A stretch of DNA of 64,000 bases from Rhodococcus antarcticus (GCF_026153295.1 NZ_CP110615.1:3410001-3474000), one strand, 5' to 3'; positions 26,110-35,155 are shown, counted from the first letter of the stretch. Made by a program: numbers and translations. Notes: generated by a model from the sequence alone, not told the origin.

Positions 26110-26216
26110 GTCAGGTCGGTGTCCTCCGCGAGCTCGAAGCCCACGGCGTCGACGTAGAAGGCGATCGCGGCGTCGTAGGAGTGCACCAGCAAGGTCGTCA
26201 ACGAGAGCATCGGCAT
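26106..26216 (-). pseudogene. N-terminal remnant of a glyoxalase/VOC-family protein
   Basis: Thirty-six codons, MPMLSLTTLLVHSYDAAIAF followed by YVDAVGFELAEDT, match the first beta-alpha unit of VOC (glyoxalase/bleomycin-resistance) proteins, after which the frame stops. Full-length members have 110-140 residues. The rest has been deleted, leaving the fragment joined to the DUF6992-like gene. It is head to head with another broken gene. Confidence 0.7.
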
Positions 26217-26267
26217 GCGTCCACGATGGCAGAGGAGCTCGGTGGACGAGCCCGCGAGGATGGACCC

Positions 26268-26545
26268 GTGGAGGCCCGACTGCTCACCCCGGCCGACACC
26301 GACGCCGCCTGGCAGCTCAGCCGCCTCGCCTTCGGGGGCACCGACGCGGCCCCACCCACGGGGTACAGCGGCGACCGCCCCGGGCGCCGGAGCTGGGGGA
26401 CCTTCGACGACGGGCGCCTCGTGGCCAAGGCGGTGGACCGCGAGCAGCACCAGCTCTTCGGCTCACCGGGGGCACCGCTGCCGAGTGCGCCCTGCTCGGC
26501 GCAGCCACGGCCGGACCCTCAGCGTCGCTGGTCGACTACTTCTGA
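26268..26545 (+). pseudogene. Eis-like GNAT acetyltransferase with internal deletion
   Basis: From the GTG at 26268 the frame reads VEARLLTPADTDAAWQLSRL, then GGTDAAPP, GRRSWGTFDDGRLVAKAVDR, the N-terminus of Eis-type multi-acetylating N-acetyltransferases. Near 26460 the match jumps frame to LTGGTAAECALLGAATAG ending LVDYF, which is the usual C-terminus of the same family. About 300 central residues, including the acetyl-CoA site, are missing. The gene is therefore a deletion relic, not functional. Confidence 0.75.
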
Positions 26546-26704
26546 CGACCCCCGCGCGCATCCCCCGTGCGCAGCCCGCGCACGCGACGTCGCCCGGGGC
26601 GCGGGCACCGGAGGGCGTAGCGTCGGCGCTCCACCCGCGGCGGAACCCAGCCCGGACCACGTTCGTCTCAGCGTGCGCCGCAGGCCGGCGCCGGAGGAGC
26701 TCCC

Positions 26705-26851
26705 ATGGCCGGCAAGAACAAGGGTGGCCGCGAGGCGAAGAAGCCCAAGACGGAGAAGCTCAAGTCGAACGCCTCGCAGCCCAGCACCAAGGGTGCCGCG
26801 GGCGACGTCGTCGCGGCCAAGGTTGCCGGGAAGCGTCCCGCCGGGCGCTGA
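26705..26851 (+). CDS. 48-residue Lys/Gly-rich small protein
   Basis: Starts MAGKNKGGREAKKPKTEKLK and ends GKRPAGR; strongly basic and without hydrophobic stretch. GGAGGAG stands 6 nt before the ATG and TAGCGT at 26618-26623 is a candidate -10. Short proteins opening with M(A)KxxKGGREAKKPK are common in actinobacteria and proteobacteria and remain of unknown function; they look like disordered nucleic-acid-binding peptides. I am fairly sure it is a real gene because of the strong ribosome site and the recognisable opening. Confidence 0.75.
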   Translation: MAGKNKGGREAKKPKTEKLKSNASQPSTKGAAGDVVAAKVAGKRPAGR

Positions 26852-26983
26852 CCCGCGAGCAGGACCCTTCTCGCGTAGCGTCGTTCCGGACAGGCTCCCG
26901 AGTCCCCGGGGCCGTGCGTGATCGACGTCCGGTGTCCCCACCGTGCGGATACGACCCGTCTCCGACCGAGGGCCCCGCACCTG

Positions 26984-28054
26984 ATGACCGCACCCGCCGC
27001 AGCAACCCGGTCCGCGCGAGAGCGGCACACCAGCGTCTACGCAGCACTGTCCCAGCAGGTCAGGGACGCCGGTCTGCTGCGTCGTCGGTACGCGTACTAC
27101 TGGACGCTCATCGTTGCCACCCTCGTCGCGTTCGCCGGCGTCTGGGTGGGCGTGGTCCTCCTGGGCGACTCGTGGTGGCAGCTGGGGCTGGCCGCCGTGC
27201 TGGCCGTGGTCAGCACCCAGCTCGGGTTCCTGGGCCACGACACGGCCCACCGCCAGGTGTTCGCCTCGCACCGCTGGAACGCCTGGACCTCCAGGGTGCT
27301 CTCCGGGCTGTTCGCGGGGCTCAGCTACGGGTGGTGGACCGGGAAGCACAACAAGCACCACAACGCCCCCAACCAGGAGGGCAAGGACCCCGACATCGCG
27401 CCCGGCACGCTCGCGTTCACCCCGGCGATCGCCGCCGAGCGCACCGGGCTCGCCGCGTGGCTGACGGCGCGGCAGGGCTGGGCCTTCTTCCCGCTGCTGA
27501 CCCTGGAGGGTCTGGCCCTGCACGTCGCCAGCGTGCAGACCCTGCTCCAGCAGAAGACGATCCCGCACCGCCGCACCGAGTTGACGTTCATCGCGATCCG
27601 GCTGTCGACCTACGTCGCCGTCCTGTTCGTGATCCTGCCCCCCGGCAAGGCCGCGGCGTTCGTCGGTGTCCAGCTCGCGGTGTTCGGGGTGCTGCTCGGC
27701 GGTTCCTTCGCGCCCAACCACAAGGGCATGCCCCTGGTGCCGGCGAGCATGAAGGTCGACTTCCTGCGCCGGCAGGTGCTGATGAGCCGCAACATCCGCG
27801 GTGGTCCGGTCACCGACTACATGATGGGCGGGCTCAACTACCAGATCGAGCACCACCTGTTCCCGTCCATGCCGCGGCCGAACCTCAAGCTGGCCCAGCC
27901 GATGGTCCGCGAGCACTGCCGCACCCACGGGGTCGCGTACACCGAGACGAGCCTCGTGCGGTCCTACGGCATCGTCGTGCGCTACCTCAACCGGGTCGGG
28001 CTGGCCGAGCGCGATCCGTTCACCTGCCCGCTGGTGCAGCGCTACCGCGCCTGA
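26984..28054 (+). CDS. Membrane fatty-acid (acyl-lipid) desaturase
   Basis: A 356-residue di-iron desaturase. Three His boxes: GHDTAH (about 83-88), HNKHH (about 122-126) and EHHLFP (about 288-293). Hydrophobic segments lie between them, as for the membrane-bound FA_desaturase family; closest in style to actinobacterial DesA3/delta-9 or linoleoyl-CoA types. It inserts a double bond into acyl chains and needs an electron donor, which is not encoded nearby. The ATG at 26984 (MTAPAAATRSARERHTSVY) is preferred to the upstream one. Confidence 0.9.
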   Translation: MTAPAAATRSARERHTSVYAALSQQVRDAGLLRRRYAYYWTLIVATLVAFAGVWVGVVLLGDSWWQLGLAAVLAVVSTQLGFLGHDTAHRQVFASHRWNAWTSRVLSGLFAGLSYGWWTGKHNKHHNAPNQEGKDPDIAPGTLAFTPAIAAERTGLAAWLTARQGWAFFPLLTLEGLALHVASVQTLLQQKTIPHRRTELTFIAIRLSTYVAVLFVILPPGKAAAFVGVQLAVFGVLLGGSFAPNHKGMPLVPASMKVDFLRRQVLMSRNIRGGPVTDYMMGGLNYQIEHHLFPSMPRPNLKLAQPMVREHCRTHGVAYTETSLVRSYGIVVRYLNRVGLAERDPFTCPLVQRYRA

Positions 28055-28122
28055 GTGCCCGTCCCGACGGTGGCACTGCCAGCGGCCGGGCGTCCTGCTC
28101 CGGATCGGATCGAGGGGGAACC

Positions 28123-28860
28123 GTGATCGTCGACGACGCCGTGCGTGCCCGGGTGGTGGAGGCGGAGACCCTCCTCGACGGCCTGGCCGTCCCCGGGTCC
28201 GCCTCCCACGCCGCCCTCCGGGTCCTCGCGGACGCACGGCGGGACGGCGTCCCGGGGGTGGTGGTGGTGCTGGACGCGATCGAGGCGGTGCGGGACCAGG
28301 CCGAGCTCAGCCTGCGGGCGGGCCAGCACGCCGAGGCGGTCAGCGGCGTGCCCGCCGACGCCGACGGTCCGCACTGGCTGGTCGCGACCGCCCACGAGTG
28401 GCAGCGCTACCTGCGGTGGCTGGTGCTGGTGCACGACCGGCTCGCCGCCGACGTCGCGGCCCTGCCGGAGTCGACCCGGTGGGCGGCCGTCCGCGGGTGG
28501 GAGCAGGCCGCCGATGCGTGTGCCGCCGCCCGGTGCACGTGGGCGCAGCTGGTGCCCGACGCTGCCCACCAGGGGGTTGCGGTGCAGGAGCTCGTCGAGG
28601 GTCAGGACCCGCTGGGCACGGTGCTGGTGCACGGACGGATCCACGTCGACGTCGCGGACCTGGTGGCCTCGCTGCGCACGCGGGCCGAGGCGTTCGCCGT
28701 GGCCGCGGGGGCTGCCGGCGTGGCGGGCGACGAGCTGGGTCGGCTGGTGTCCGAGGTGGTCGGTGCCGAGCTCTCGTCCCGCGCGGACGAGCTGGACCTG
28801 GCCTCCATCGACCAGGTGTCGAGCCGCGCAGGGCACGCCCCGCCCCGGGGGCTCGGGTAG
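28123..28860 (+). CDS. Hypothetical protein, helical, soluble
   Basis: A 245-residue Ala/Val/Leu-rich protein without signal peptide or obvious membrane segment; start GTG at 28123 with GAGGGGG upstream. Composition and heptad-like spacing suggest a mostly alpha-helical protein. It sits 33 bp before the gamma-carbonic anhydrase promoter. I do not recognise a family. Confidence 0.6.
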   Translation: MIVDDAVRARVVEAETLLDGLAVPGSASHAALRVLADARRDGVPGVVVVLDAIEAVRDQAELSLRAGQHAEAVSGVPADADGPHWLVATAHEWQRYLRWLVLVHDRLAADVAALPESTRWAAVRGWEQAADACAAARCTWAQLVPDAAHQGVAVQELVEGQDPLGTVLVHGRIHVDVADLVASLRTRAEAFAVAAGAAGVAGDELGRLVSEVVGAELSSRADELDLASIDQVSSRAGHAPPRGLG

Positions 28861-28892
28861 CCCGGTCGACACAGCACCGTAGGTTTCCCGTC

Positions 28893-29414
28893 ATGCCGTT
28901 GTTCAGCTTCGAGGGCCGTTCCCCGCAGGTGCACCCCGACGCGTGGATCGCCCCGACCGCCACGCTCGTGGGCGACGTCGTCGTCGGCGCGCACGCCTCG
29001 GTCTGGTACGGCGCCGTGCTGCGCGGGGACTTCGGGCGCATCGTGGTGGAGGACGGTGCGAACGTGCAGGACGGCTCCGTGCTGCACGGCGGGGACGACC
29101 CGGTCACGACCATCGGTGCGGGCGCCACGGTCGGCCACCTGTGCGTGGTGCACGGCTGCACCATCGGCCCGGAGGCCCTCGTCGGCAACGGTTCGGTGGT
29201 GCAGGACGGGGCCGTGGTCGGTGCCCGCGCCCTGGTCGCGGCGGGGAGCACTGTCACCCCGGGAACGGTGGTGCCGCCGGAGACCGTGGCCGCGGGCACG
29301 CCTGCCGTGGTGCGGGGCCCGTTGACCGTCGGGGCGCGGTGGTGGGTGGAGAACAACCCGCAGGCCTACCGCGACCTGGCTGTCCGTCACGCCCGCGGCG
29401 TGCGCGAGGTCTGA
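28893..29414 (+). CDS. Gamma-class carbonic anhydrase-like hexapeptide-repeat protein
   Basis: A 173-residue left-handed beta-helix protein. Hexapeptide repeats run over about 15-140, with WYGAVLRGDFGRIVVEDGAN, QDGSVLHGG, GHLCVVHGCTIG; the three zinc histidines of gamma-carbonic anhydrases correspond to HGG, GH and VHG. TAGGTT (28880-28885) is 7 nt before the ATG, a leaderless layout. The last 29 bp including the stop are repeated twice more downstream. Activity as an anhydrase is not assured, since many homologues act as structural or CoA-transferase-type proteins. Confidence 0.88.
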   Translation: MPLFSFEGRSPQVHPDAWIAPTATLVGDVVVGAHASVWYGAVLRGDFGRIVVEDGANVQDGSVLHGGDDPVTTIGAGATVGHLCVVHGCTIGPEALVGNGSVVQDGAVVGARALVAAGSTVTPGTVVPPETVAAGTPAVVRGPLTVGARWWVENNPQAYRDLAVRHARGVREV

Positions 29415-29472
29415 GTCACGCCCGCGGCGTGCGCGAGGTCTGAGTCACGCCCGCGGCGTGCGCGAGGTCTGA
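29386..29472 (+). repeat. 29-bp x3 tandem repeat at the 3' end of the gamma-CA gene
   Basis: Three identical units (29386-29414, 29415-29443, 29444-29472), each ending in CTGA. The first is coding and holds the stop codon; the other two lie after it, so the protein is unchanged. Confidence 0.95.
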
Positions 29473-29546
29473 GCCGCGCCCGAACGGTTACGGTCGTCCA
29501 GGTCTGTGGGCTTGATCGATGCAGCGCGGGAACCGGAGGCAGTGCC

Positions 29547-30728
29547 GTGGTCGTGGTCAGCGAGCTCGGGGTGCAGCGGGCCAAGGTCGCGGTGGCGGTC
29601 GCGTTCGCGGTGAACGGGCTCGCCATCTCATCGTGGCTGTCCCGGGTCCCGGCCGTGCGCGACCAGCTCGAGCTCTCCACCGCCGAGGTCGGTCTGCTGC
29701 TGCTGTGCCTGTCGGCCGGGGCCGTCTCGGCGCTCGTGCTCTCCGGGCCCCTCGTCACCCGGCTCGGACCCGGGCGCGCGGTGCTCACCGGGGCGGTGGT
29801 GGTGGCCGTCGGCCTCGCCGGGCTCTCGCTCGGCCTGGCCCTGGGCTCGCCCGTGGTGGCCGGGGTGTTCCTGTTCGCCTTCGGGGCGGGGAGCTCACCG
29901 TGGGACGTGGCGATGAACGTCGAGGCCGCGGACGTCGAGCGGCGCCTGGGCCGGCCGGTGATGCCGCGCTTCCACGCCGGGTTCAGCCTCGGCACGGTCG
30001 CCGGCGCGGGGATCGGGGCGGCCGCTGCCGCCCTGGACGTCCCGGTGGCTGCACAGCTGGTCGTCACCGCCGCGGTGGTGGTCGTCGCCGTCCTGGTGGC
30101 GGTGCGTCGGTTCCTGCCGGTGGCCCCCGGCGAGGTGGAGACCGGCCGACCCCGGGCCCGCGATGCCTGGCGTGACCGTCGGACGGTGCTCATCGGGCTG
30201 TTTGTGCTGGCCTTCGCGCTCACCGAGGGCGTGGCCAACGACTGGATCGCCCTCGCGCTGGTCGACGGTCACGGGGCGACGGAGTCCCTGGGCGCCGTGG
30301 GCTACGGGGTTTTCGTCGCGGCGATGACCATCGGGCGGCTCACCGGTGGTCCCGCCCTGCAGCGCTGGGGCCGGGTGCCGACCCTGCGGGGCGGGGCGGC
30401 CACCGCCCTGGTCGGCCTGCTGCTGGTGGTGTTCGGCGGGCCGGTCGTCCTGGTGCTCGCCGGTGCTGCGCTGTGGGGGATCGGCGCGGCCCTCGGCTTC
30501 CCGCTGGGGATGAGCGCCGCCGCGGACGACCCGGTCCGGGCCGCGAGCCGCGTGGCGGTGGTCTCCTCGATCGGCTACACCGCCTTCCTGGCTGGCCCGC
30601 CGCTCATCGGGATCGTCGCCCAGGCCAGCGACATCCTGCGGGCGCTGCTCGTGGTCGTCGTGGCCCTCGCGGTCGCCTTCGTCCTGGCCGGATCCACGCG
30701 CGAGCCCGGGACGGCCCGGACCGCCTGA
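29547..30728 (+). CDS. MFS transporter (YbjJ-like)
   Basis: A 393-residue major facilitator with about twelve hydrophobic segments. FAVNGLAISSWLSRVPAVRD and the SSPWDVAMNVEA plus FHAGFSLGTVAGAG motifs match the group of YbjJ-type MFS proteins. GTG start at 29547 with GGAGGC 6 nt upstream. Substrate unknown. Confidence 0.87.
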   Translation: MVVVSELGVQRAKVAVAVAFAVNGLAISSWLSRVPAVRDQLELSTAEVGLLLLCLSAGAVSALVLSGPLVTRLGPGRAVLTGAVVVAVGLAGLSLGLALGSPVVAGVFLFAFGAGSSPWDVAMNVEAADVERRLGRPVMPRFHAGFSLGTVAGAGIGAAAAALDVPVAAQLVVTAAVVVVAVLVAVRRFLPVAPGEVETGRPRARDAWRDRRTVLIGLFVLAFALTEGVANDWIALALVDGHGATESLGAVGYGVFVAAMTIGRLTGGPALQRWGRVPTLRGGAATALVGLLLVVFGGPVVLVLAGAALWGIGAALGFPLGMSAAADDPVRAASRVAVVSSIGYTAFLAGPPLIGIVAQASDILRALLVVVVALAVAFVLAGSTREPGTARTA

Positions 30729-30770
30729 CCCGTTCGCGCCGCGTCCACCACCGCGGCCTACCGTCTGGGG

Positions 30771-31838
30771 ATGACTGCGGCCTGGGACCTGCTGGTGAGC
30801 ACCGAGGACATCACGACGACCGAGCTGCGCGAGGCCGCGCTCCCGGAGCCGGGGGACGGCGAGGTGGTGCTGGCCGTGAGCCGGGCCGGCGTCACCGCGA
30901 ACAACGTCACCTACGCCGTGCTCGGGGACACCCTGCGGTACTGGCGGTTCTTCCCCGCCCCCGACGGCTGGGGCCGGGTGCCGCTGTGGGGCTTCGCCGA
31001 CGTGGTGGCCTCCCGCGCGGAGGGCGTCACCGAGGGGCAGCGCGTCTACGGCTACCTCCCCACCTCCAGCCACCTCCTCGTGCGCCCGGAGCGGGTGGGC
31101 CCGCACGGCTTCCGCGACGCCGCGCCGCACCGCAGCGAGCTGTCCGCGGTGTACAACGCCTACGCCCTGACCACGGGCGACCCCTCCTACGACGCCGCGC
31201 TGGAGGACCTCCAGGTGCTGTACCGGCCGTTGTTCACCACCTCGTTCGCCCTGGCCGCGGAGCTCGCCGAGGGTGGTGCTCGGGGCGCGGGAACGGTGGT
31301 GCTGAGCTCGGCGTCGAGCAAGACCGCCTACGGCACCGCGTTCCTGCTGCACGGCGGTGCGGCGCGGGTGGTCGGGCTGACCTCGGTGGGCAACCGGGCG
31401 TTCGTCGAGGCCCTCGGCTGCTACGACGAGGTGCTGACCTACGATGAGGTGGACCGGCTCCCGCTCGAACCCACCGCCTACGTCGACGCGGCGGGCGACC
31501 AGGGGCTGCGCGAGCGCCTGCACGACCACCTCCGTGAGCACCTCGTGCTGGACCTCATCCTCGGCGTGACCCACCAGGACACCGGCCGGGCCGAGGTGGT
31601 CCACGGGGCGCGGCCGACGCAGTTCTTCGCCCCGGACGTGATCCGGGACCGCACCGTGGAGTGGGGCCGGGCCGGGTTCGAGCAGCGCCTCGGGGACGCC
31701 TGGTCGAGGTTCGTGCCGCGCGCACGGGAGTGGGTGGACGTGGTGTCCGGGCACGGTCCGGCCGAGCTGGCGCAGGTGTGGGCCGAGGTCGCCGCCGGAC
31801 GGGCCGCCCCGCGGACGGGGCACGTGCTGACCTTCTAG
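30771..31838 (+). CDS. DUF2855 protein (quinone oxidoreductase-like fold)
   Basis: A 355-residue protein with the features of DUF2855: GEVVLAVSRAGVTANNVTYA, YWRFFPAPDGWGRVPLWGFA, VYGYLPTSSHLLV and LSSASSKTAYGTAF. The family resembles medium-chain dehydrogenases without their catalytic zinc. TACCGT (30759-30764) is 6 nt before the ATG, so translation is probably leaderless. Biochemical role unknown. Convergent with the next gene at 12 bp. Confidence 0.85.
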   Translation: MTAAWDLLVSTEDITTTELREAALPEPGDGEVVLAVSRAGVTANNVTYAVLGDTLRYWRFFPAPDGWGRVPLWGFADVVASRAEGVTEGQRVYGYLPTSSHLLVRPERVGPHGFRDAAPHRSELSAVYNAYALTTGDPSYDAALEDLQVLYRPLFTTSFALAAELAEGGARGAGTVVLSSASSKTAYGTAFLLHGGAARVVGLTSVGNRAFVEALGCYDEVLTYDEVDRLPLEPTAYVDAAGDQGLRERLHDHLREHLVLDLILGVTHQDTGRAEVVHGARPTQFFAPDVIRDRTVEWGRAGFEQRLGDAWSRFVPRAREWVDVVSGHGPAELAQVWAEVAAGRAAPRTGHVLTF

Positions 31839-31849
31839 GCCTGCTGGGT

Positions 31850-32146
31850 CTACACCAGCGGGGTCGCGCTGAGGACCATCACCTGGGCGGGGCCCGCCCG
31901 GAGCCCGCCGTTCGCCGCACCGGCCTCGACCATGTGGGGGGAGCGGCCGTGGGCGTCGAGCTCGGCCCTGCTCGCCCACTCCTCCAGGAGCACGAACCGG
32001 TCGGGGTCCCCGCCCACGGAGTGCAGGTCGTACTGCAGGCACCCGGCCTCGGCCCGCACCAGCGGGGCCAGGCGCGCGAAGGCCTCGACCTGCTCCTGGC
32101 CTCGGCCGGGCTGGGTGGTGATGACGACGACCAGGCGCAGCGACAT
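31850..32146 (-). CDS. Antibiotic biosynthesis monooxygenase (ABM) domain protein
   Basis: A 98-residue ferredoxin-like protein: MSLRLVVVITTQPGR, EAGCLQYDLHSV, FVLLEEWASRAELDAH, SPHMV. Members form dimers and act as small quinol monooxygenases or haem-degrading proteins. TACGCT (minus strand, 32153-32158) is 6 nt upstream of the ATG at 32146, so it is leaderless; the longer frame is rejected. Confidence 0.87.
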   Translation of the reverse strand: MSLRLVVVITTQPGRGQEQVEAFARLAPLVRAEAGCLQYDLHSVGGDPDRFVLLEEWASRAELDAHGRSPHMVEAGAANGGLRAGPAQVMVLSATPLV

Positions 32147-32169
32147 GGCCCGAGCGTAGGGGCCCCTCG

Positions 32170-32805
32170 CTACAGGTGGTGCACCGCGCCCAGTGCCGTG
32201 TTCCACGGTTCGACGAGGGTGGCCCGGTCGGCCGGGTCCAGGAGGTCCCCGAGGACGAGCGCGGTGACCGCGTCCCACGCCGTGGTCCCGGCCGACGCTG
32301 CGGACACGTCCACCACGGCGGCGCCGCCGGCGGCCCGGGTGGCGTCCCACACCGAGGCCTTGGCCGCGGCCAGCTGGGCGACCAGGTCGGCGTGACGGGC
32401 GCTTTCCTCTGCGTGCACGGATGCATCAGCTCGCGGCTGCGTCCACGGCCGGCGCAGCGCCACGTGCTGGCCCGGGTCGAGCTGGGCGCACACCCGCACC
32501 AGGTGGACGACCTCCGCCCACTGCGGCCCGTAGGTGTCGTGCAGCAGGGGCGGGGTGATCTCGACGCCGCGCAGGGTCGCCGTCACGAGCTCGAGGTCCA
32601 CGCCCGGGGAGTCGTTCCAGCGCTCGGCCCGCCCCAGGTGCTGGAACACCGCGCGGGCGACGAGCCAGTCACCCGGGTGCTCGGTGACCCGGCGCAGCGC
32701 CCCGGTCAGGCAGAGCTCGCCCCGGCTGCTGCACTCGGCGTTGGTGGCCCAGCCGACGCTCTCGATGAGGTCGGCCGCGCGGGCGGGCTGGGTGCGCAGG
32801 CTCAC
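32170..32805 (-). CDS. DUF6197-like hypothetical protein
   Basis: A 211-residue soluble protein, GTG start at 32805. The N-terminal half (LIESVGWATNAE, GELCLTGALRRV, VFQHLG, ERWNDSPG) resembles the DUF6197 group. The C-terminal half is Ala-rich and helical. Role unknown; it lies between the ABM gene and the LprE-like lipoprotein on the same strand. Confidence 0.6.
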   Translation of the reverse strand: MSLRTQPARAADLIESVGWATNAECSSRGELCLTGALRRVTEHPGDWLVARAVFQHLGRAERWNDSPGVDLELVTATLRGVEITPPLLHDTYGPQWAEVVHLVRVCAQLDPGQHVALRRPWTQPRADASVHAEESARHADLVAQLAAAKASVWDATRAAGGAAVVDVSAASAGTTAWDAVTALVLGDLLDPADRATLVEPWNTALGAVHHL

Positions 32806-32866
32806 CGGACGAGTCCACCACAGGGCGCACGACCGGACCCGGTGCCACTCCGCCGGAGCGCGGAGC

Positions 32867-33490
32867 TCAGCTCGTGATCTCCGGCGGCAGCGTGTCGAGC
32901 ATCGTGACCTTGCCGTCGACCCACTGGTAGCGCACCGTCGCGAGCCCGGAGGCCCCGGCGTTGGACTCCCCGGGCTTCGGGTAGCGGTAGCGGACGACCA
33001 CGGTGTCGTCCGTGCTGGCGGCGACGTCGATGGTGGTCAGCCCGTAGGCCTCGGGGGTGCCGGTGCCCTGGTAGGCGCCGTCGTGGAACATCATCACCTG
33101 CTCCGGGGAGCCCCCCGTCGCGCCCTGGACCGTCACCGAGGCCGCGGAGAGCGTCGCGCAGGGGTCGTAGTTCCCGCCGTCCGGGGTGGGGTCCCACGCG
33201 ACGTCCGCGAGGGCGGGATCGGTGAAGGCCGGGCGGAGCTGTGCCACGGCGGCCGTGACCGCGCTCGCGCCCAGGTCCACCCCGCAGGTCGGCGCGGTGG
33301 TCGCGGGGCTGGTCGCGGCCGTGGTGGCGGGGGCCGTGGTGGTGGACGGGGTGGTCGTGGACGGGGTGGTGGACCGGGTGGTCGTGGGTGCCGTGGACGA
33401 CGCGGCTCCCACCGCGGCGTCGGGCCCGCAACCGGCCACCAGGATCAGCAGGGCGGTTCCGGTGAGCAGTGTGGTCCTCGGTGCGTGCAC
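32867..33490 (-). CDS. LppP/LprE-family lipoprotein
   Basis: A 207-residue exported lipoprotein. From the GTG at 33490 (GGAGGG 7 nt upstream) a signal peptide ends in LILVAGC; a Thr/Pro-rich linker follows, then a folded domain with CGVDLGASAVTAAVAQL, PCATLSAASVTV, MMFHDGAYQGTGTPEAYG and VRYRYPKPGESNAGASGLAT. This is the layout of actinobacterial LppP/LprE proteins, whose function is poorly known. It is divergent from the PucR-type regulator. Confidence 0.82.
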   Translation of the reverse strand: MHAPRTTLLTGTALLILVAGCGPDAAVGAASSTAPTTTRSTTPSTTTPSTTTAPATTAATSPATTAPTCGVDLGASAVTAAVAQLRPAFTDPALADVAWDPTPDGGNYDPCATLSAASVTVQGATGGSPEQVMMFHDGAYQGTGTPEAYGLTTIDVAASTDDTVVVRYRYPKPGESNAGASGLATVRYQWVDGKVTMLDTLPPEITS

Positions 33491-33781
33491 GGTGCATCCC
33501 TCCGTCGTGGTTGCCTCTGGGACGCTCGGGACCCTGGTCCGGTTGGCTCGGCATCCCCGGCGGTGCACCGCTCGGCGCCCCCGGGGCGCAGCATCCCCCG
33601 CCGGCGTCGGGCCTCCCGCGCACGCGGGTCGGGACTGCCGCCTGGGCCGCACCTGCTGACCGACTTGTTCCTTTGCCGCGCAGCACGACTCGGTGGCGTT
33701 GACTTCCACCCGCCCAGCGGTGAGTGTGGGCCACGCCACTGCACCCGAGCCGGGGCGGTACGTCACGGCGAGGAGGTGCGG

Positions 33782-35002
33782 GTGCTCTACCGCGGTGGTG
33801 ATCCCCGGGTGGCCGAGCTCGCGGCCAGGGTGGAGCTCCGCATCGCGGAGATGACCGACGACACGGTGGCGGGGATCGTCGCCGAGATGAAGGTCTACGG
33901 CTCGGAGCGCTTCGTCCCGGTGGCGGAGCTCCGTCGCTCCGTCGTGGACAACCTCCAGGTCGCGCTGCGCACGCTGCAGGGCGCGGGCGCCCCCGACCTC
34001 ACCAGGGCCACCACCACCGGACGCGTCCGGGCGCTGCAGGGCGCACCGCTGCCCGAGCTCGTGCGCGCCTACCGGATCGGGCTGACCGAGGTGTGGCGCC
34101 GGGTGGTGGACCTCCTCGACGACGGCCGCCCCGGGGACCTGGCCGCCCTGGTGGCCGCCACCACCGCGATCTGGGCCCTGGCCGACGACTACGCCGAAGC
34201 GCTGACCACGGCCTACCGGGGCGCCTCCACGGAGGTCGTGCTCGCCCACCAGGCCCGCCGCTCCGCCCTGGTCGAGGCGCTGTTCGCCGGCGGGGCCTCC
34301 ACCGAGGGGATGCTCTGGGACATCGCGAGGGTGCTCGGGCTGACGGTGGAGGGCGACTTCGTCGTGGTCGTGGCCGAGACCCCGGCGCTGGGGCAGGAGC
34401 CGCTGGACAAGGTGGAGGCGCGGCTGCGCGAACTCCACCACGAGTCGGCCTGGCGGCTGACCCCTGACCTGCAGGCCGGCGTGGTGTCCCTGCGCCGCCC
34501 GAACGCGGCGCAGGACGTGCTCGAGCTCGTGGGAGCGGCCACGGAGGCCCGGGTCGGGATGAGCCCGGTCTACTCGGGGCTGGCGAACACGGCGCGGGCG
34601 CTGCACTTCGCGCGGGTGGCGCTGTCCAGCCTGACGCCCGGGGTGCCGGGAACCGTGCAGTTCACCGAGTCGCCGCTGGCGGGACTGGTCGCCAGCGCGC
34701 CCGAGGCCTCGGTGCAGCTGGCCCACCAGGTGCTGGGACCGGTGCTCGACCTCCCGGGCGAGGAGGGCAACGTGCTGCTGCTGACGCTGCGCGCGTGGTT
34801 CGACAGCCAGGGCTCGACCAACCTCACCGCGGAGCGGATGTTCTGCCACCCGAACACGATCCGGTTGCGGCTCAAGCGGATCACCGAGGAGCTGGGCCGC
34901 CCGTTGAGCGACCCCGAGCACATCGCGGAGGTGGGCGCCGCCCTGCGCGCGCTCAACCTGTTCCCCGGCACCGACCACCTGCCGACGCCGCCCGCGCGCT
35001 GA
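33782..35002 (+). CDS. PucR-type transcriptional activator, copy 1
   Basis: About 406 residues. The C-terminal helix-turn-helix (LTAERMFCHPNTIRLRLKRI, about 350-375) is the PucR/CdaR HTH_30 type; the central region carries a GGDEF-like regulatory domain and the N-terminal half a putative sensor helical domain. The GTG at 33782 is preferred because AGGAGG sits a few bases upstream; 33776 is also possible. It precedes the molybdenum hydroxylase genes in the same direction and is their likely regulator. A paralogue lies at 61702. Confidence 0.85.
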   Translation: MLYRGGDPRVAELAARVELRIAEMTDDTVAGIVAEMKVYGSERFVPVAELRRSVVDNLQVALRTLQGAGAPDLTRATTTGRVRALQGAPLPELVRAYRIGLTEVWRRVVDLLDDGRPGDLAALVAATTAIWALADDYAEALTTAYRGASTEVVLAHQARRSALVEALFAGGASTEGMLWDIARVLGLTVEGDFVVVVAETPALGQEPLDKVEARLRELHHESAWRLTPDLQAGVVSLRRPNAAQDVLELVGAATEARVGMSPVYSGLANTARALHFARVALSSLTPGVPGTVQFTESPLAGLVASAPEASVQLAHQVLGPVLDLPGEEGNVLLLTLRAWFDSQGSTNLTAERMFCHPNTIRLRLKRITEELGRPLSDPEHIAEVGAALRALNLFPGTDHLPTPPAR

Positions 35003-35128
35003 GGCGCCCGCCGCCCGCGTGCGCAGACCTCCGCTGTGACGGCTCACACACCACAGCCGGACGATCATGACCCCGCCACACAGTTGGTGATCATCCCGGC
35101 GCACACCGTGAACCGTGTCGTACCGTCC

Positions 35129-35155
35129 TGGACATTCCTCGGGGAGATGTATACC
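35129..35155 (+). promoter_or_regulatory. Candidate promoter of the molybdenum hydroxylase operon
   Basis: TGGACA at 35129-35134 and TATACC at 35150-35155 (preceded by TG-like bases, spacing 15) lie in a relatively AT-rich stretch of the 257-bp gap before the large-subunit gene. Spacing is short, so it may depend on the PucR-type activator. Confidence 0.35.

Noticed and set aside
32534-33781. Upstream extension of the first PucR frame
   Set aside because: The extension overlaps three minus-strand genes in antisense and is low-complexity; regulator homology begins after 33782.
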